64,000 nt of DNA from Puffinus mauretanicus (GCA_023333565.1 JAJKFH010003821.1:434001-498000); one strand, 5' to 3'; positions 43,718 through 58,122 are shown, counted from the first letter of the stretch. The notes: a model not told the origin generated them from the letters alone. A program made the numbers and translations.

Positions 43718-46700
43718 CTGTGACATGGAAGAGAAGAATAGGACTCACATAGCCAGTGTTATTTGGATTGCACTAGAAGATGCATTACAGCGGGCTGCAG
43801 CAGACCTTGGAAGCATACGACTTCTTTCAAGTCTTCACACAGCCTGTATCCCGTCTTTGTCCTCCCAAGCTGTCACTAAGGACAGGAAATAATGAAAGGG
43901 TTTGGATCACATATATTTTTTTGTTCTTCCATAACAAAGATTTGCACCAGACTATTGTTCTAGTGTTTTTGTCTCGTTTCTAAAGTTTATATAATTTCTC
44001 CTTATGCTTTTATGTTGATTTTTACAATTACTGCAAAGGCCAAATGGCTGCAGTTTCACTGTGCTGAAGAACAACACAAATATGTAGGGAGACATAGTCC
44101 CTGTTCTGGAGAGTTATTCACATGCATCCAAAGAAGAGAATATACGTAAAGCTAAAAGGCTTAAAATGGCAGGACAAGGGCAAACAGTCATACAAACTAG
44201 CTAAGCACAAAACTTCTGAGGTTCCACTTATATTTTTGCTTTTAAAAATAAAATAATAAATGCCAACTTAGGCTACGTGCCTCTTAAGTATCCTGTCTTA
44301 TAGACCTAACAGGAGCAGTGGGACTAGGAAGGGAATGTCATTGTCTGCAGTACCAGGGAAGAGGACAGGTGGCAGATCCATCCAAAATTGTCTTCTTGAG
44401 TGTCTTAGACCATCTACAAAATGGGTGTTTGATGCTCCTGTTCTAGTTCAGGCCAGCAGGGCAAGCAGCCAGAGCAGGAGCAGGCGAAGGTGGGGGAATG
44501 CAAGGGGAACAGACCTGACCTGTCCTCCTATCACTCACTTGTTGCCTGGCCAGATGTAAGTCACCGCATCTCTTTTTGCTTTCGTTTTTCCTCATCTTGT
44601 CTATCTTGTTTTGATTTAAGCTCTCTAAGACAACATCTCTTCCTATGTGTCTGCAATGTGCCTAAGGAGGCCTAAATTTGTCTAGAATACCTACATACTG
44701 TTGTAATATGAATAATAATAGAAATAATAAATACATCCCTAGCCTTCTGCTTTGACAGCTATTTCCCCAGTACAATACTATTAGCAATATTAATTCGAAA
44801 GCTGGTTGTTCTTTGGCTCTCGTTTGTTCTGAGTAATGTCTGGCGGGTTTTATATAACCTTGTGAATGCAACGCGGTGTTAACAATTCAACGTGCAGAAG
44901 AATTTCCTGTAGTAGAGGATTTATAAAACCGTCATATTGCTGTGCAAAGACACCCCCTTCCAGTCAAACGCTGTATTTGGCATGGTATTTACCACTAAAT
45001 TAGCAATTGCTAATTGGTTATGATAATATTTTTGTTTAAAGAGGCATTTCATTTCACACAAGCTGCCTACCCTTTTCCAACGTTCCTGTATTTGCTAGGG
45101 AAATTAGAAACATCTTAGAGGCTTATAAATTCAGTGCTCTGTCTCAATGCCTGAAATGATCCCCTCTTTCATGAAATGTGAATCCTGCAGGATTAGCAGG
45201 TAATGAATTTTGTAGTTGTTCATTTTTCCAGCCTGTTTTTAAGGTCTGCGTTATTGTTTTTATAATTTATCTGTGGTATCATTATCTAAGACTCGGGGTT
45301 TTACTGTGTACACCTGATCTGGTAGATATTTGAGTTCCATTACTGGCACTTTCAGAATAAAAAACTGTTCTCTCTTTCAAATACTGAAATGTCTCTTTGA
45401 AGCCAATTATTAAAGAAACCCTGGAGTAACAGCACATGTTCTAGACAGCCTGTCATTCATATGCTGCCAATATCATATGTGAATATTAATCCTGTGTTAG
45501 AAAGCAACCATTCCTTGGATTTCATAGTGCATAACTTTAATATTAATTGGATTTTTGGTATGTATGTAAATAATTTTCTGAAGGGCTTTAAACTGTAAGC
45601 TTTTTAAACCAGGACTTATGTTTATACTTGTCTCTGGTTCTTGGCCAAGTATTTTTACAAAGAAAACCCCTAAATACAATAGCATTTTTCACATGGTTCT
45701 CAGATTAGTTACCCAGCTGGCTAAGATTTAATGTCTTCTCTTTGTAGACCTTGGCTTGAGTTTTGCAGATGGATGGCAATATAATGTCTAGAACACTGAA
45801 GCAATTCTAAGAGCAGTGCAGAGAGAGTGGTAAATTAATTTACCATTTAAATTTACAATTTAAAATTAATACATACACATAAGCTTCTAAGTACGTATAC
45901 AGAGAAAGAACTTAATCAGAACAATTAGAACTTACCTATATTTTAAGTCATTTTTAAAAGACTTGAAATATGGAATCTTTGAAATAGATGGACTTATAAT
46001 AACAGAACAAAAATATTTCATTCATAGCCTTCTCACGCCGTAGTTCTGTGTCTTGTCGTTTTTTAAAATTATCTAAAGAGCAATAAGTGTAAGTAAGTGA
46101 AATGTCAGAGGGGTCTTCACAACAACTATCAGGAATTCCATAGTAAATATACTGTGTGTAAATATACACACAATTAAAACTTTTTATTTCATTGTTGCAA
46201 TATCCTTTTCCTCCAAAATGATACAGATTATACACAGATATTCTTCTTAGAGCAAAAGCTCTTAGAGCAAAAGCTCCCAGAGAGTGATTATTTGTCTTCC
46301 CTCTCCAAGACCCAACTGGAGAAGAAATACTTTGCAAGTCAATCATTTTGTATGGACATCACAGTGAAATCAAGAGGGAGAGTGAAGTGTAAATCACCAC
46401 CATCAATTCTGATCTTGTTGCAGTCAAAATCTCCAATGCAAGGTCAATGCAGGGGGAAATGAAAAACTTTAGATGCTGAAGGTCTTGCTTCCAATAAATA
46501 AAATTCCCAGATGCATATTGGTCCCTTTCCACTATTACTTGAAATGATTGGCATATTACATTGCTGCCCCCAGCGGTCCATGAAGGGTTTTGAGGAGGGT
46601 TAGTTTCTGCAGTGCTTTTGTCTGACCATACTAATATTAACCAGCTCTGCCAAACCCTAACACCTCAGGCAGGTCTAAGTTAAGCTTGTTTCTGCAAAAC

Positions 46701-49700
46701 AATTCCAAAACAATTCTGAGCAAATCAGTGGCACTTGAAATAGATCAGAAGGAAAGTAAAACAATTCAGCAATCTTATATTTAATGAAGATGGGAATGTC
46801 CATTTGAATAAAGCATTGAGGAAAAGTGAAGCTATGTAACTGCTCTGAAGCTGCCCTGCAGTGAATGGGTAACGAGGATGGAGGCTTTCAGGGTTAAGGC
46901 CTGGCATGACACAGGTATCACACCATCCTGCACCCTTACAGGTCCTAGATTATAAAAGTACTGTAATGTCAGTACTTATGTAGGACAACAAAACAGATAT
47001 AAGATCACATCACATTCATATAACAAAAAGTAATAATAAATCATGAGAGAACAAAACACAGTTGCCATAGCCACGTGAGCTCTTCCCAGTCTACAGCTTC
47101 CAGTATATTTTAAAGTTCTTTTTCTTGTTTTATCAAAAGAAAAATCATTCAATGCTGCTAAAATTTTGCCATTTGCCAGGCTGGTTGATCCAAGATACAC
47201 TAAGCTATGACAGCTTCTCAGCAGAGACCACAAATGGTGTGGTTAGCTCAGATTGGAAGGATATTTAATATCTGGGTTTTTTTAGGGCACTAGCAAGACC
47301 CTGAGAGTTGCTGAGACAATGCCCAGATATCAGTACACAGAAGAAATAAAGCAGTTTATAGGTCCATCCTACTTTACATACTCTGCCATTTAGATAGCTC
47401 ACACAGAGATTCATCACAGATCTGAAAAAAGACTTCTGAAAGAGTCATTAAAATTAGACAGCGATATGAACAGTAGAGCTATGTTTCAAAAGACCTATTT
47501 GTCATACAAAATGGGACAGAATGATTTCATCAGCTCACCATAGGCAGAGCTGCAAAAGCAAGCTGTTAAAAAGTTTGATGAAGGAGATGCTCTGAAGCAC
47601 ATCTGCAGAACTGCAAAACATGGTATTGAGAATGCGTGGTATCAGGAATTCAGTTCTAAGATGTGGGTTGTCACGTTGCATAAAAAAGTTATTATTTGTG
47701 ACACATACTTGAGGCCTTTGTTTTCTGCACAGATAAATCCTGCAGCTTACATTTCCCCATCAATGGATGTCACTAGAGGTACCTTCCTACAGGCCAGTCC
47801 TGTAGGGAGCAAAGGCAAGCTGCCTAAAACACTGAGATGGCCATTTCAACGCTAGCTAAGTGCTTCGTTTACATCCAGGGGAAAATTACACTCTCACAAC
47901 CTTCTTTATTACAGGTCCCTGTATCCACATCCTTTGGCGCTCTACAAGCCTAGATGTATTGCTCACTTTAAACAGCTGCTCTCTTCCAAGACTGTGGTAG
48001 AATGCTTTCAAACCCTTTTTTTCTGCTTTCAAATCCCCTAACATAAAAATTCCTGAACACATTCTGTACTATTAATGATAGGAAGATGGAATGCTTCTTG
48101 TATAAAGTTGGCTTTTTTTGAAGTTAGCTTTCTGTCTATGTTTCTTAGGAAAACATATATTCTCCAGTTGAAAATATCATCTGATACAGGAGACTGCACT
48201 AATCAGGCAGTTTAATTATCAAAATGCAATACCATGAGACAGATATACTTGATATTTATATGTCTTGTGCACTGGTTTAAAATGATGGCAGAATTGTGTC
48301 CAGAACTTCTATTGCAGTCAAAAGCTATTTTGTTTTTTTCCTAAAAAATTTTCTTGCCGAACACTTGTGTTGCAGACATTTTCCAAGATGGTTTCTGATT
48401 TTGGTTATTTTATTTTCATGAGTCCAATTTTCTAAGCCGCTCTCCATCCCCCCTTACAATGCTATTCATGGGTCATCTGCGTGTGCAAACACTGGACTCA
48501 GCATGCCCTTAGCTTGCAAGCAAATTTCACAAATGGACAACTAAAAGAGCAATCTTGTTAAAGCAAATAAACTGTCATGCAACCAAAAGTGTTTTATTGT
48601 TAAAAGATCTGTAATTATTTGTTTGATTTCCAAAGCTGATTCATTAACCGACATTAACCATCCGTGGAAAAATGTGCGTGTTATAAATCCAAGCTATTGA
48701 TACCATGTTGATAGCTGAATGAGGACATTGCAACAATTTTTGCAGTTACAGACTTTAAATACAGAATGGCAAACAGACAAATGTCTCCCTGAGGGGCTTT
48801 TAAGAAGCAGAAATCTTAATGAGCTCATCACTTATAAAACCTGAATACCTGCCTGGGGACAGACAATGTGAATGGTAGAGGAATCACGTGGTTACGTTTC
48901 TCTTCAAGCTTAGCATCCAGCTAAGCTCATCTGATGTTTGCTGTCACACAATGCAACGTGCACCAAAGAAAGGCTGCGCGAGATAGGGGTTATATGAGCC
49001 CCAAATGACATTTCGTTTTCTAGTCATTCCTGTAAAGGATGAGAACACAAATGCTTCAAACAAAGTAGGTTTTCTGCTTCTTTTGCCGTTGTTTATCCTA
49101 TTTAGTCTTTAACCGCAAATACAGCTTTTAGAAATCTTGTGTGCTTCTGCAGGACCAAAGCAAGTGGGTAGTGTTTGGTTTGTAAAATTTAATCATGCCT
49201 GGTCAGAAATACAACATCTACTAAACCACTGACTTTTTATCACCTCTCAGAGCCCTATAAATGCACAATATTATCATTTTTTAGACAGTTCTTCTATTGG
49301 AAGAAAACCTATCAAACACAGTTTTATTTTTTCTTATTGGCTTCTGGGAAGTACTTATGACCCTTAAACATATGAGGCAAAATCTGCATGTGTCTCTCAT
49401 TAACTCACTAAATACCATGACAAAAACTGTTTTAATTTGGAATATTTCCAAGTGTCCTCAAGTTCTCTTCACAAATCAGTTATCCTCACAAATGGGATAT
49501 ATTTTAAAGCTTGTTCTGTGAGCATCCTGCTAAGCATCTTTTCAGGACCTAGAGAGAAGTTCCCCAAAGGGCCAGTTTAGCCTGTATGGCGTGGTGGTTT
49601 TGTTTGCTTTTCTTTTCTTTTAATGAATTTCTGCTCAACGTCAGGGACTCAGTGAGTCACTTGCTCTATGGATATTCAGGATGTGCATTAAACCTGGGTG

Positions 49701-52149
49701 GTTGTTCGTGAGATGTGGGGAAAGGAATCTTTTTTCCTAGTAACTGGACTTGGGAAAAGGAGACTGTCTCCTACAGACAACAGGGGATGGCCTTGGGAGC
49801 TGTGCAAAATCCCAGCTCGTGTAGCCTTCAGGCAGGCAAGAAGGGGTTCTGCCCAAGCTGCTGTAAATGGAAAGTGAAGCTGCACAGAAGAATGTGTCTC
49901 TGGCAACACCTCTTCATGCAGTGAAATTGCATTAGCATGCACCTGGCTCTTTTCTTCTTCAGCATGACTTATCTGTGGATAGCACAGCAAAGCAGGACAG
50001 ACCCACAGCTCAGGATTCAAAAACCAGAGATCACTTTTCCTCTTATTTTCATGCTACTAGCATGAAAAGCCTTTCATTCTACTGGCATATATCATGAAAA
50101 GCCCAGTTAGGCTCAGCCTCACTGTGTGATACTTACCCTCCTTGGAGACTGACATCAGCCAAAAAGCAGGTGTCTCATCTCCTTGCTAAATCACCCTACA
50201 GTCAACATCCTACAGGCACTTCCAGGCACCTAGGAGCAGGGAGATGGGCCCTGGCTCCCCAGCTTCATGCTAGGTGATGCAGGAACACTGTAGAGATGGC
50301 TAGGCTACCGTCCATAAGAGTATGGTCAAGTGTCCTGCAGAGGCTAAAACGGACTGTGGTTTTCACAATATTGCTATGGGTGTATGGTATAATTTCAAAC
50401 TGAGGCTCTGTCTACGAGAACCAAGTGATTATTAGGAAAAAAAAAGAAAAAAAGAGAAATACGTGGGAGGACGTCTACCAAATGGGCACGTGAACACATG
50501 AGCACAAACATGCATTCAGAGAGAAAAATACCAAAGAGAACAAGTGTTGTTTTGCAGTATTTTGTTTGTCTGACACTCAGCTGATTTCTTTGTGACTTCT
50601 TGGAATTCAGCAATGTGCATGTAGACACATTTTTGTTTTACCAGTTTTCCTACTCTCTTGGCTTTCTAACTCCTTTTATGACCATTTTTTCAATTATGTG
50701 CTCCAGCTGGAGACCTGAGTATCAATGATGACTAACAACTGCGAGAGCTGGTTCCATAAACTAGGCAGAGGCCAGCATGCGGCTGCGGCAGTCATTCTGC
50801 CAGAGTTCATGACCTGGAGGCTCACTGTGGCTCTGCTACGCACCTATAGCTCTTCCAGTCATTACACACAGGGGCCTGAAGGCTGTACTCTGGCTAGGGC
50901 AAATCGGCTGCAACATCTCCCTTCATCTGCAAAGCTAAATGGAATAAACCAGCACAGCAGGAGTAAAATGAGCCATGAGGCAGTCTTATACCCCTGATTT
51001 GGCAGCTAGGCACTAGGGCAGGAGACAAGGTGTTCTGTCGGCTCAGCAGGCTCAGTAATGCAATTTGAGAAATCCCGAATAGATAGCTCTTGTGCGTAAC
51101 TAAATGAATTATTGCAAATGGGAGGGTGGACATTGATCTGTCTTATGTATGCATTCTGCTTTGGAGGAGGGAGGTGGCTTTAAATTCAAGCTGCTGCTGC
51201 TGCCTGAGGTAGGAAGTCACTGTAATGGGTCCGTTCTACTGCAGTTTCGATATCCCCAAATACCATTTAACACCAATATCAATAAAGATAAAAAGGGAAA
51301 TACAAAAGCTATGGATACAGAGCTATCATATTCATACTTAGTTTATTCAAGTGAGATATTCAGGGCCAGATTTTCCCTAAATATGAATGCCTGGTTTTAC
51401 TTTTTCTGGTGATGTAATGGAACTAACAAAGTATGTACATGTCATCTATTTTGTTGAATGTTGCCAGTCCCAATGAAGACCAAGGATCCCTAGTACATTC
51501 CTCCAATAATAGCACTTCCTACATAAAATGCTTAAATAATATATTTCACAGCACATATGGTGCAAATACACAGATAGCTTTCCCAGTAAAGCATCCAAGT
51601 AGGTCTCTAAAATCAGGCACATAAGAGCCAGAGCCAAAATCCCACCATGCAGATGCCAAGCATACCTATGCTGGCTGAAACTATGCTTGGAAGACCTTCC
51701 AGTAATGGAAAAATTAAGCAAAATAGTATAAGCAGAAAAAGACTGATTTAGCATGCAGTAGAGGGAAGTCTCCTTGGAACCATGTAATGTGATAGACTTC
51801 TGGAAGGAGATGGCAACTCTTGGTTTCCATATACCTATCACTTTCTAGATAGGACCACTTAACCCTATCTTGCTGTTTATTGTGCTGAACACGTGAGATT
51901 CTCTCAAGTGGCTCAGCTAGGATAGTTCAACTTTCTGCATCCTGCGGGCGATGTATTTCTTTGTCTCATCCAATAAAACACTTGCCAGTTCAGCTGTGCA
52001 AAAAACAAGAGAGTTTAGCTTTAGTTTTGTGTATCTTTTGATTTAGTTAATTTGGCTAACAGTGAGTAGCTGATTTAAAAATTAAAAGCATGTTTAATAA
52101 GTATTTGTCCAAGTTTTTAATCGATGCCCCTCAATCCTGACCTTACTGT
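43718..52149. other. Intergenic or intronic DNA, no gene recognised
   Basis: AT-rich unique DNA. A perfect 15-bp tandem duplication of CTTAGAGCAAAAGCT sits at 46246-46275. The stretches 44880-45300 and 48560-49060 are AT-rich, repeat-free and dense in homeodomain-like TAAT/ATTA cores. I see no mobile element or RNA gene. The open frame at 44335-44559 (+) ends at a GTAAGT donor but has no recognisable motif. Confidence 0.5.
46246..46275 (+). repeat. Perfect 15-bp tandem duplication
   Basis: CTTAGAGCAAAAGCT occurs twice in direct succession. Each unit contains the inverted repeat AGAGCAAAAGCTCT when read across the join. Confidence 0.85.
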
Positions 52150-53901
52150 CGTAGAGACAACAAAATGCTTTACAAGTATATTAATGACAAAAGGAGAGCC
52201 AAGGAGAATCTTCATCCTCTATTGGATGGGGGAGCGTTGCCACCAGGGATGAGGATAAGGCTGAGGTACTCAATGCCTTCTTTGCCTCAGTCTTTAGTAG
52301 TCAGAGCGGTTATCCTCAGGGTACTCAGCCCCCTGAGCTGGAGACAAGGGCGACGAGCAGGATAGACCCCCATAATCCATGAGGAAGAAGTTAATGACCT
52401 GCTACGCCACCTGGACGCTCACAAGTCTATGGATGGGATCCACCCGAGGGTGCTGAGGGAGCTGGCGGAGGAGCTTGCCGAGCTCTCCATCATTTACCAG
52501 CAGTCCTGGTTAACTGGGAGGTCCCGGATGACTGGAGGCTGCCAATGTGCGCCCATCTATAAGAAGGGCCGGAAGGAGGATCCGGGAACTACAGGCGGTC
52601 AGCCTGACCTCGGTGCCGGGAAGATCATGGAGCGGTTTGTTTTGAGGGCTCACGAGCCATGTCCGGGACAACCAGGGATCAGGCCCAGCCAGCACGGGTT
52701 CATGGAAGGCAGGTCCTGCTTGACCAACCTGATCTCCTTCTATGACCAGGTGACCCGCTTAGTGGATGAGGGAAAGGCTGTGGATGTGGTCTACCTGGAC
52801 TTCAGTAAAGCCTTTGACACTGTCTCCCACAGCATTCTCCTAGAGAAGCTGGCGGCTCACGGCTAGACAGGTGCACTTCTGGGTAAAAACTGGCTGGACG
52901 GCCGAGCCCAGAGAGTTGTGGTCAACGGAGTTAAATCCAGTTGGCGGCCGGTCACGGTGTTCCCCAGGGCTCAGTTTGGGGCGGTGTTGTTCAATATCTT
53001 TATCATGATCTGGAAGGGATCGAGTGCTCCCTCAGTAAGTTTGCAGACGACACCAAGCTGGGAGTGTTGATCTGCTGGAGGGTAGGAAGGCTCTGCAGAG
53101 GGACCTGGACAGGCTGGATCGATGGGCCGAGGCCAACTGTATGAGGTTCAACAAGGCCAAGTGCGGGTCCTGCACTTGGCCACAACAACCCCAGGCAACG
53201 CTACAGGCTTGGGAAGAGTGGCTGGAAAGCTGCCCAGAGGAAAAGGACCTGGGGTGCTGGTTGACAGCCGGCTGAACATGAGCGGCAGTGTGCCAGGTGG
53301 CCAAGAAGGCCAATGGCATCCTGGCCTGTATCAGAAATAGTGTGGCCAGCAGGAGCAGGGAGGTGATCGTGCCCCTGTACTGCACTGGTGAGGCCGCTCG
53401 AATACTGTGTTCAGTTTGGGCCCCTCACTACAAGAAGGACATGGAGGTGCTGGAGCGTGTCCAGGAGGGCAACGAAGCTGGTGAAGGGCCTGGAGCACAA
53501 GTCTTATGAGGGGCTGAGGGAACTGGGGTTGTTTAGTCTGGAGAAGAGGAGGCTGAGGGGAGACTCATCGCTCTACAACTACCTGAAAGGAGGTTGTAGC
53601 GAGGTGGGGGTTGGTCTCTTCTCCCAAGCAACAGCGATAGGACAAGAGGAAATGGCCTCAAGTTGAACCAAGGGAGGTTTAGATTGGACATTAGGAGAAA
53701 TTTCTTTACTGAAAGAGTGGTCAGGCCTTGGAACAGGCTGCCCAGGGAAGTGGTAGAGTCACCATCCCTGGAGGCATTTAAAAGACGTGTAGATGAGGCC
53801 CTTAGGGACATGGTGTAGTGGGCATGGTGTGTTGGATTGACGGTTGGACTCGATGATCTTAAAGGTCTTTTCCAACCTTACTGATTCTATGATTCTATGA
53901 T
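52150..53901 (+). mobile_element. CR1 LINE, about 1.75 kb, 5'-truncated, with 3' end
   Basis: Contains most of the reverse-transcriptase domain of ORF2: YINDKRRAKENLHPLLDGG at the start, then VYLDFSKAFDTVSH (about 52785-52830) and [11 protein letters not shown] (about 53030-53062), the catalytic FADD box. The rest of ORF2 and the 3'UTR follow, ending ATTCTATGATTCTATGATT. The sequence is very close to the 58.7 kb copy, but the frame is broken by many one- to four-base deletions. Same subfamily as the 30 and 58 kb copies. Confidence 0.95.
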
Positions 53902-56900
53902 TTCTAACATCACAGAGGAAGAGTGTTAGTGCAGACTTAAAGTATGGCAGGTATAAATGAAATCCATGCCTCACAAGTATTAGGGAAAAACTGTGACCGG
54001 GAGTGCAATATTAGCTTAGATTTTCTTTTACTAAAGGTGTTTGATGTGAAGGTATCTCATGCATCAGCTCATTGTTATAAGGAAGACTGTCCATACACCA
54101 GAACAGAAACCCACTCTTTGACCAGTTTTGAAAGTTCTGGACAACAAGGGTGCACCTAAAGGTCTTCCCTAGCTTTTTGCCAAAGTGGCCCTTTAAAGGC
54201 AGAGGTCCTGGTTGCAGAGACAGGGGGCATCACAGCTGTCACAAAAGCACATCCTCTCGGTGCAGAGACCTCTGCTACTACTGACAGTCTCCATCAATCC
54301 GCAGGTTTCAGGTAATTTCAGTAGGAAGTTGTGCAAGAAGTATAAGCAGCAGATAACTCTCTGAGAAGAAAGCATTAGTTTCCCTCTCTCTTCTTCTGCC
54401 TTTCTGTGGAAGCATATTACAATGACCACTGAAATAAAGAAATTCTCAATATTATAGTAGGAGAGAAATCCCAGCTTCTCAAAGTGGGTTCATGAAATGA
54501 ACCTTAGGGTTGTCCTGCTTCCCTCATGTTTTGCATTTCTGATACAGGGATAACAGTTCTGTTACCCAGGTAAAGGTACACATCCCTCTCCCAATTTTGA
54601 GAAAAGTGTGACCATTACCTTTGCAATTCCAGCTATCTTTTGCAGAATGAGTTATTGATATCTGTTTGCTGATCCAATATACCGTGCTCTAATACACCAG
54701 GGACCTTGGATTACTTCTGACTTCATCTCTGCTTTATGTTCTATAAAGATGCCTGTTCCCTCAGCAACCAGTGCTAACAGATCTTCCTAAAATATTGCTG
54801 GGCAAATTGCATGGCCTCCCCACTTTAATTAACTGTTCAAGTCAGCATATCTCAAATTAGTTTCTAAAATGGACCTGGGGCAAACACTGAAGCAGATGAA
54901 TGACAGTGTTGCTTACAGCAGTAAGTCATCAGCGTGTACAGCTCAAACGATCCCTGCTCAGGCTGATGGTAAGGAAGAAATTCAGTATTCCTAGGGAGGG
55001 CACGAAGGGAAAACAAGAAAAAAGAAATCTGAATGTAGCCTTCATTTCAGAAAGTCCCTACACCACTAATCGTGGTGTAGACAGGCTACAGCAGGGGAAG
55101 GATCTCTATGCCTCTTTCATATCGATATGCATCAGTCTGCTGCTCACTGTCAGAAACAGATCTCTCTTTAAGTACTCCGCGTGTATGCGTATGTGCATAC
55201 ATGTATACATGTACCTATATGTATCTGTATATATTTTAGCCTGGAAGAAAAGAACCTAATGGGTCTGACTTGGGTTAAGAAACACTGTTAAAAAAATAAA
55301 GCTCTACAATGCAAGAAGCTCCACAGGGCTTGGACAAAGTCCTGAAGATGAAATTCTACTTCCTCTTAGAGAGGACAGATCAGCTGAGAGAGCAGTCCCC
55401 ACACCTATACCAGAGGAGGTTAAAAATGGCAATGGTTATCTCCCCTCATAAATCAAACCCCCAAAACTCAAATGGGACCCAGTCTCTTGCTCTGCCTAAT
55501 TTCCTTGTGTTTTCTGCTTCTTTTCTTTGGGCAGCATGATAAGTTAACTTTTCCAAATACGCCATCTTTCAGTTTTAATTAAATTGAAATACATGTTGTC
55601 CACCATTTTTTCATCCTGTAACCCCACAATTTTCAGATCACCTGGGAGAGTGAGATCCTGCCATGGTAGCTGCAAACCAATAGGAAGACAGGCACATATG
55701 AGCCCTCCTGTTTCTGCCTATCAGTTTTTGTTGCTCCTTGAGCAATGAAGTATGGTATGGAAGTAGCACACAGTAAACTTTCACTTCAGGCAAGGTTAGA
55801 CTACAAAGCCTGGTACCTCTGCCTTCTTGCTGGTCTTGTCTCAGGGTTTGCTCAAATGTTTATTTTTCCTAAAACTCTAATCTTCTCTCCATACAGAGTA
55901 ACATCATCCAGAGGTTTTTTCTTCTCTTTTCTGAATTTGTAAACCAAGCCCCTAAAGAAAGGACATGGCCAGTTCTCAATGACTGGTCAGTCCTAAATAT
56001 CTCGGCCTCCTATTTTTGTCACTCTGTTGCATTCTTCAGCTGGTTCCCCCTCTCACTTTGTCCATCCCTTCCTTGATTTTGCCACATGTGATCATTTCAC
56101 CAGTGCTTTTGCATATGGGTTTTGCACTTCAAAGACTGTGTTTATTCAAAGAAAAATAACCTTTGCAAAGCTGAGTCCACTTCATCCTTTCCTTCTAAGC
56201 TCTTTCTATACCAATGCTCCACAAATTACCTGTTTCAGATTATGTGTATTTGAGATGTCCCCGAGTCTTGAGGTCTGAATTCTATGAGACTTTATACTAA
56301 AGTAAGAATTAAGCTTTAATGTGAAGGGTCTCTCTGGGTGGCCTAAGATGTTCCTGTCTGTCCTCTACTAATGGAGTCACCAGGAAGAGTTAAATCTCAC
56401 CAGAGGGAGCATGTGATACCTCAACCACTATTACTGTTCACTGTGGAAACAGGAATAAAACTATGGATTCACCCTCCTCCATCATGCTCTCCTTTTGGAG
56501 AGCTGCCATTTTAGGCACAAAGGCCAGGATCTTGGGGTATCTTCATGTCCCAGAAGAATGCTGAGCAGCTTTTGAGCAAGACCACAGAAAGAGGAGGTCC
56601 CAGCAGTACTTATTCTAAAACATAAGTGATGGAGTTTGCTAGAGCTGGCTTTGAATCCAATGGGACACTAAGAATACAGAGATCTTTCACATTCCCCAGT
56701 GCTGGAAGATCAAGCAAGCAGCAAGACTTTGTCTTGATTGGTGATTGTGTCTGAGTAAAAAGAGTTAGGCCCTGTCTACTTTGACTTTTGGCTAATACAA
56801 GAGCATGAAAGAGGGAAAGCAGAGATAAACTGGATCTGCAAGACTTTAGACATCTCTCTGATATGTGGAGACAGGAGATTACTTCCTCATACATTTATAG

Positions 56901-57514
56901 TGTTTTGTGTCAGTGAATCACTTGAGTTCTTCTTTGTGCTACTGAGTTAAATAAAGGAGTTCTGATCTTATGCTGCATGGTCTGGATGGTTTTTTTCCCT
57001 GACAGCAAAAATATTATTTCAGCAGTAAATTGCATGGGAGACAGTAGTTTTGATGACTTGCTTACTTGGAATAAAAATGCAAAAGCTAGCACCTAAAATT
57101 TTACTGGCTCTCGATGCCAAGGTCAGACTGAAAGAGCCAAAGGAACAGCACTGGCTTTATTAGCAATCTTTATTGCTCAAAGCACTAGAAATTGGGAGAG
57201 GAGAGATGCAATAATCTGTATTTTCATTGCTTTAGAGGTTCCCTGGGGATGAAAGTATGCATGTGTATTTTCAATAAAAATCCAGCACTGAGCTCACTGC
57301 TATGCCTAGGGAGACAGCATCTGGACAGCATTATCCACTGCGTTTGTTCCTCTTACTCATTTTTCCCCCTGTAAATAGTATTCACTATAAAAGATTGTAT
57401 CTTTCATTTGTCCTTTTGTTTTATGTTTTACTATGTATAACTAATAGTTTAATAAGCCATTAAAGCATATTATTCTTATTATTTAGGCTTCTGGTCCCGT
57501 TGGCTGTGTCTCAC
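53902..57514. other. Intergenic or intronic DNA, no gene recognised
   Basis: Unique AT-rich DNA with a short alternating purine-pyrimidine stretch (55175-55240). Open frames are short and without motifs. No repeat family or RNA gene is recognised. Confidence 0.55.
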
Positions 57515-57755
57515 CCAATGGGCTTGGGAACGCTTCCAAGCATCTGTGCTCTGCTGTGCCCTTATCGACTCCTGCATATCTATAAGAGCAAGACTCAGGC
57601 ACACAGCATTCTTCCCCTCCACCACACACAGTTTCCACAGAGGGAAAAGCAAATTGCTCAGGATAGGCAGGTGCCATGGCATACTCTTGTCCAAGTCCCA
57701 TTCCAGAGAGCTGAGGACCCCATACCCTGGGATGTACTTCAATGTATAGCCACCA
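57515..57755 (-). other. Candidate exon on the minus strand, unrecognised
   Basis: Minus-strand segment of 241 bp between an acceptor (ccttttctcaccacgactgag) and a donor (CATTGG|GTGAGA). One frame is open for the whole length and has coding-like codon use (many CTG, AAG, GAG and CAG). It reads GGYTLKYIPGYGVLSSLEWD and then a Trp/Leu-rich part followed by a charged part. Its entry phase (one base needed) fits the two leftover bases of the candidate exon at 58123-58212. A second frame is also open across it, which lowers confidence. If not spliced, the frame stops at 57481. I do not recognise the protein. Confidence 0.27.
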
Positions 57756-58122
57756 CTCAGTCGTGGTGAGAAAAGGATGTACTCATTGGCTTTAACCCAA
57801 ACAGCACATCTTTAAACAATATGTGCTTTAAAGGCTGGGGAATTTGTTTTCTGTAAGAACCTGTAGCCATTTTACAGCTGCCCAAAAGTTTTGGAGAGCC
57901 CGCTGATGATGTGCCAGATCTTCCATCTTCTTTGAATCATTTTTTCTTACTGAACTGAAAGAGCCAAGTATCTCCAGTAACTCTTAGTCTCTTAGGTCCT
58001 AGCAAAACCCCTCTCAGCAAACTAAAGGATAAATGAACATTGCACTTGTTTGGCTTGTCCCCCTGCCAGCCATGGTTCCTTGACCATTGTAGCCATGAGT
58101 TTCACTCCATATCAGAACTAAC

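Noticed and set aside
44335..44563. Plus-strand segment ending CCAGAT|GTAAGT as an exon
   Set aside because: The translation is low in recognisable features, the acceptor is weak and the donor alone is not enough; it may at most be a lncRNA exon.
45936..46346. Minus-strand open frame with a donor at 45935 as an exon
   Set aside because: The open frame stops before the donor, and the other frames contain stops, so no coding exon fits.
51446..51841. 131-codon minus-strand open frame
   Set aside because: No splice context or motif; its start is not ATG and its composition is random.
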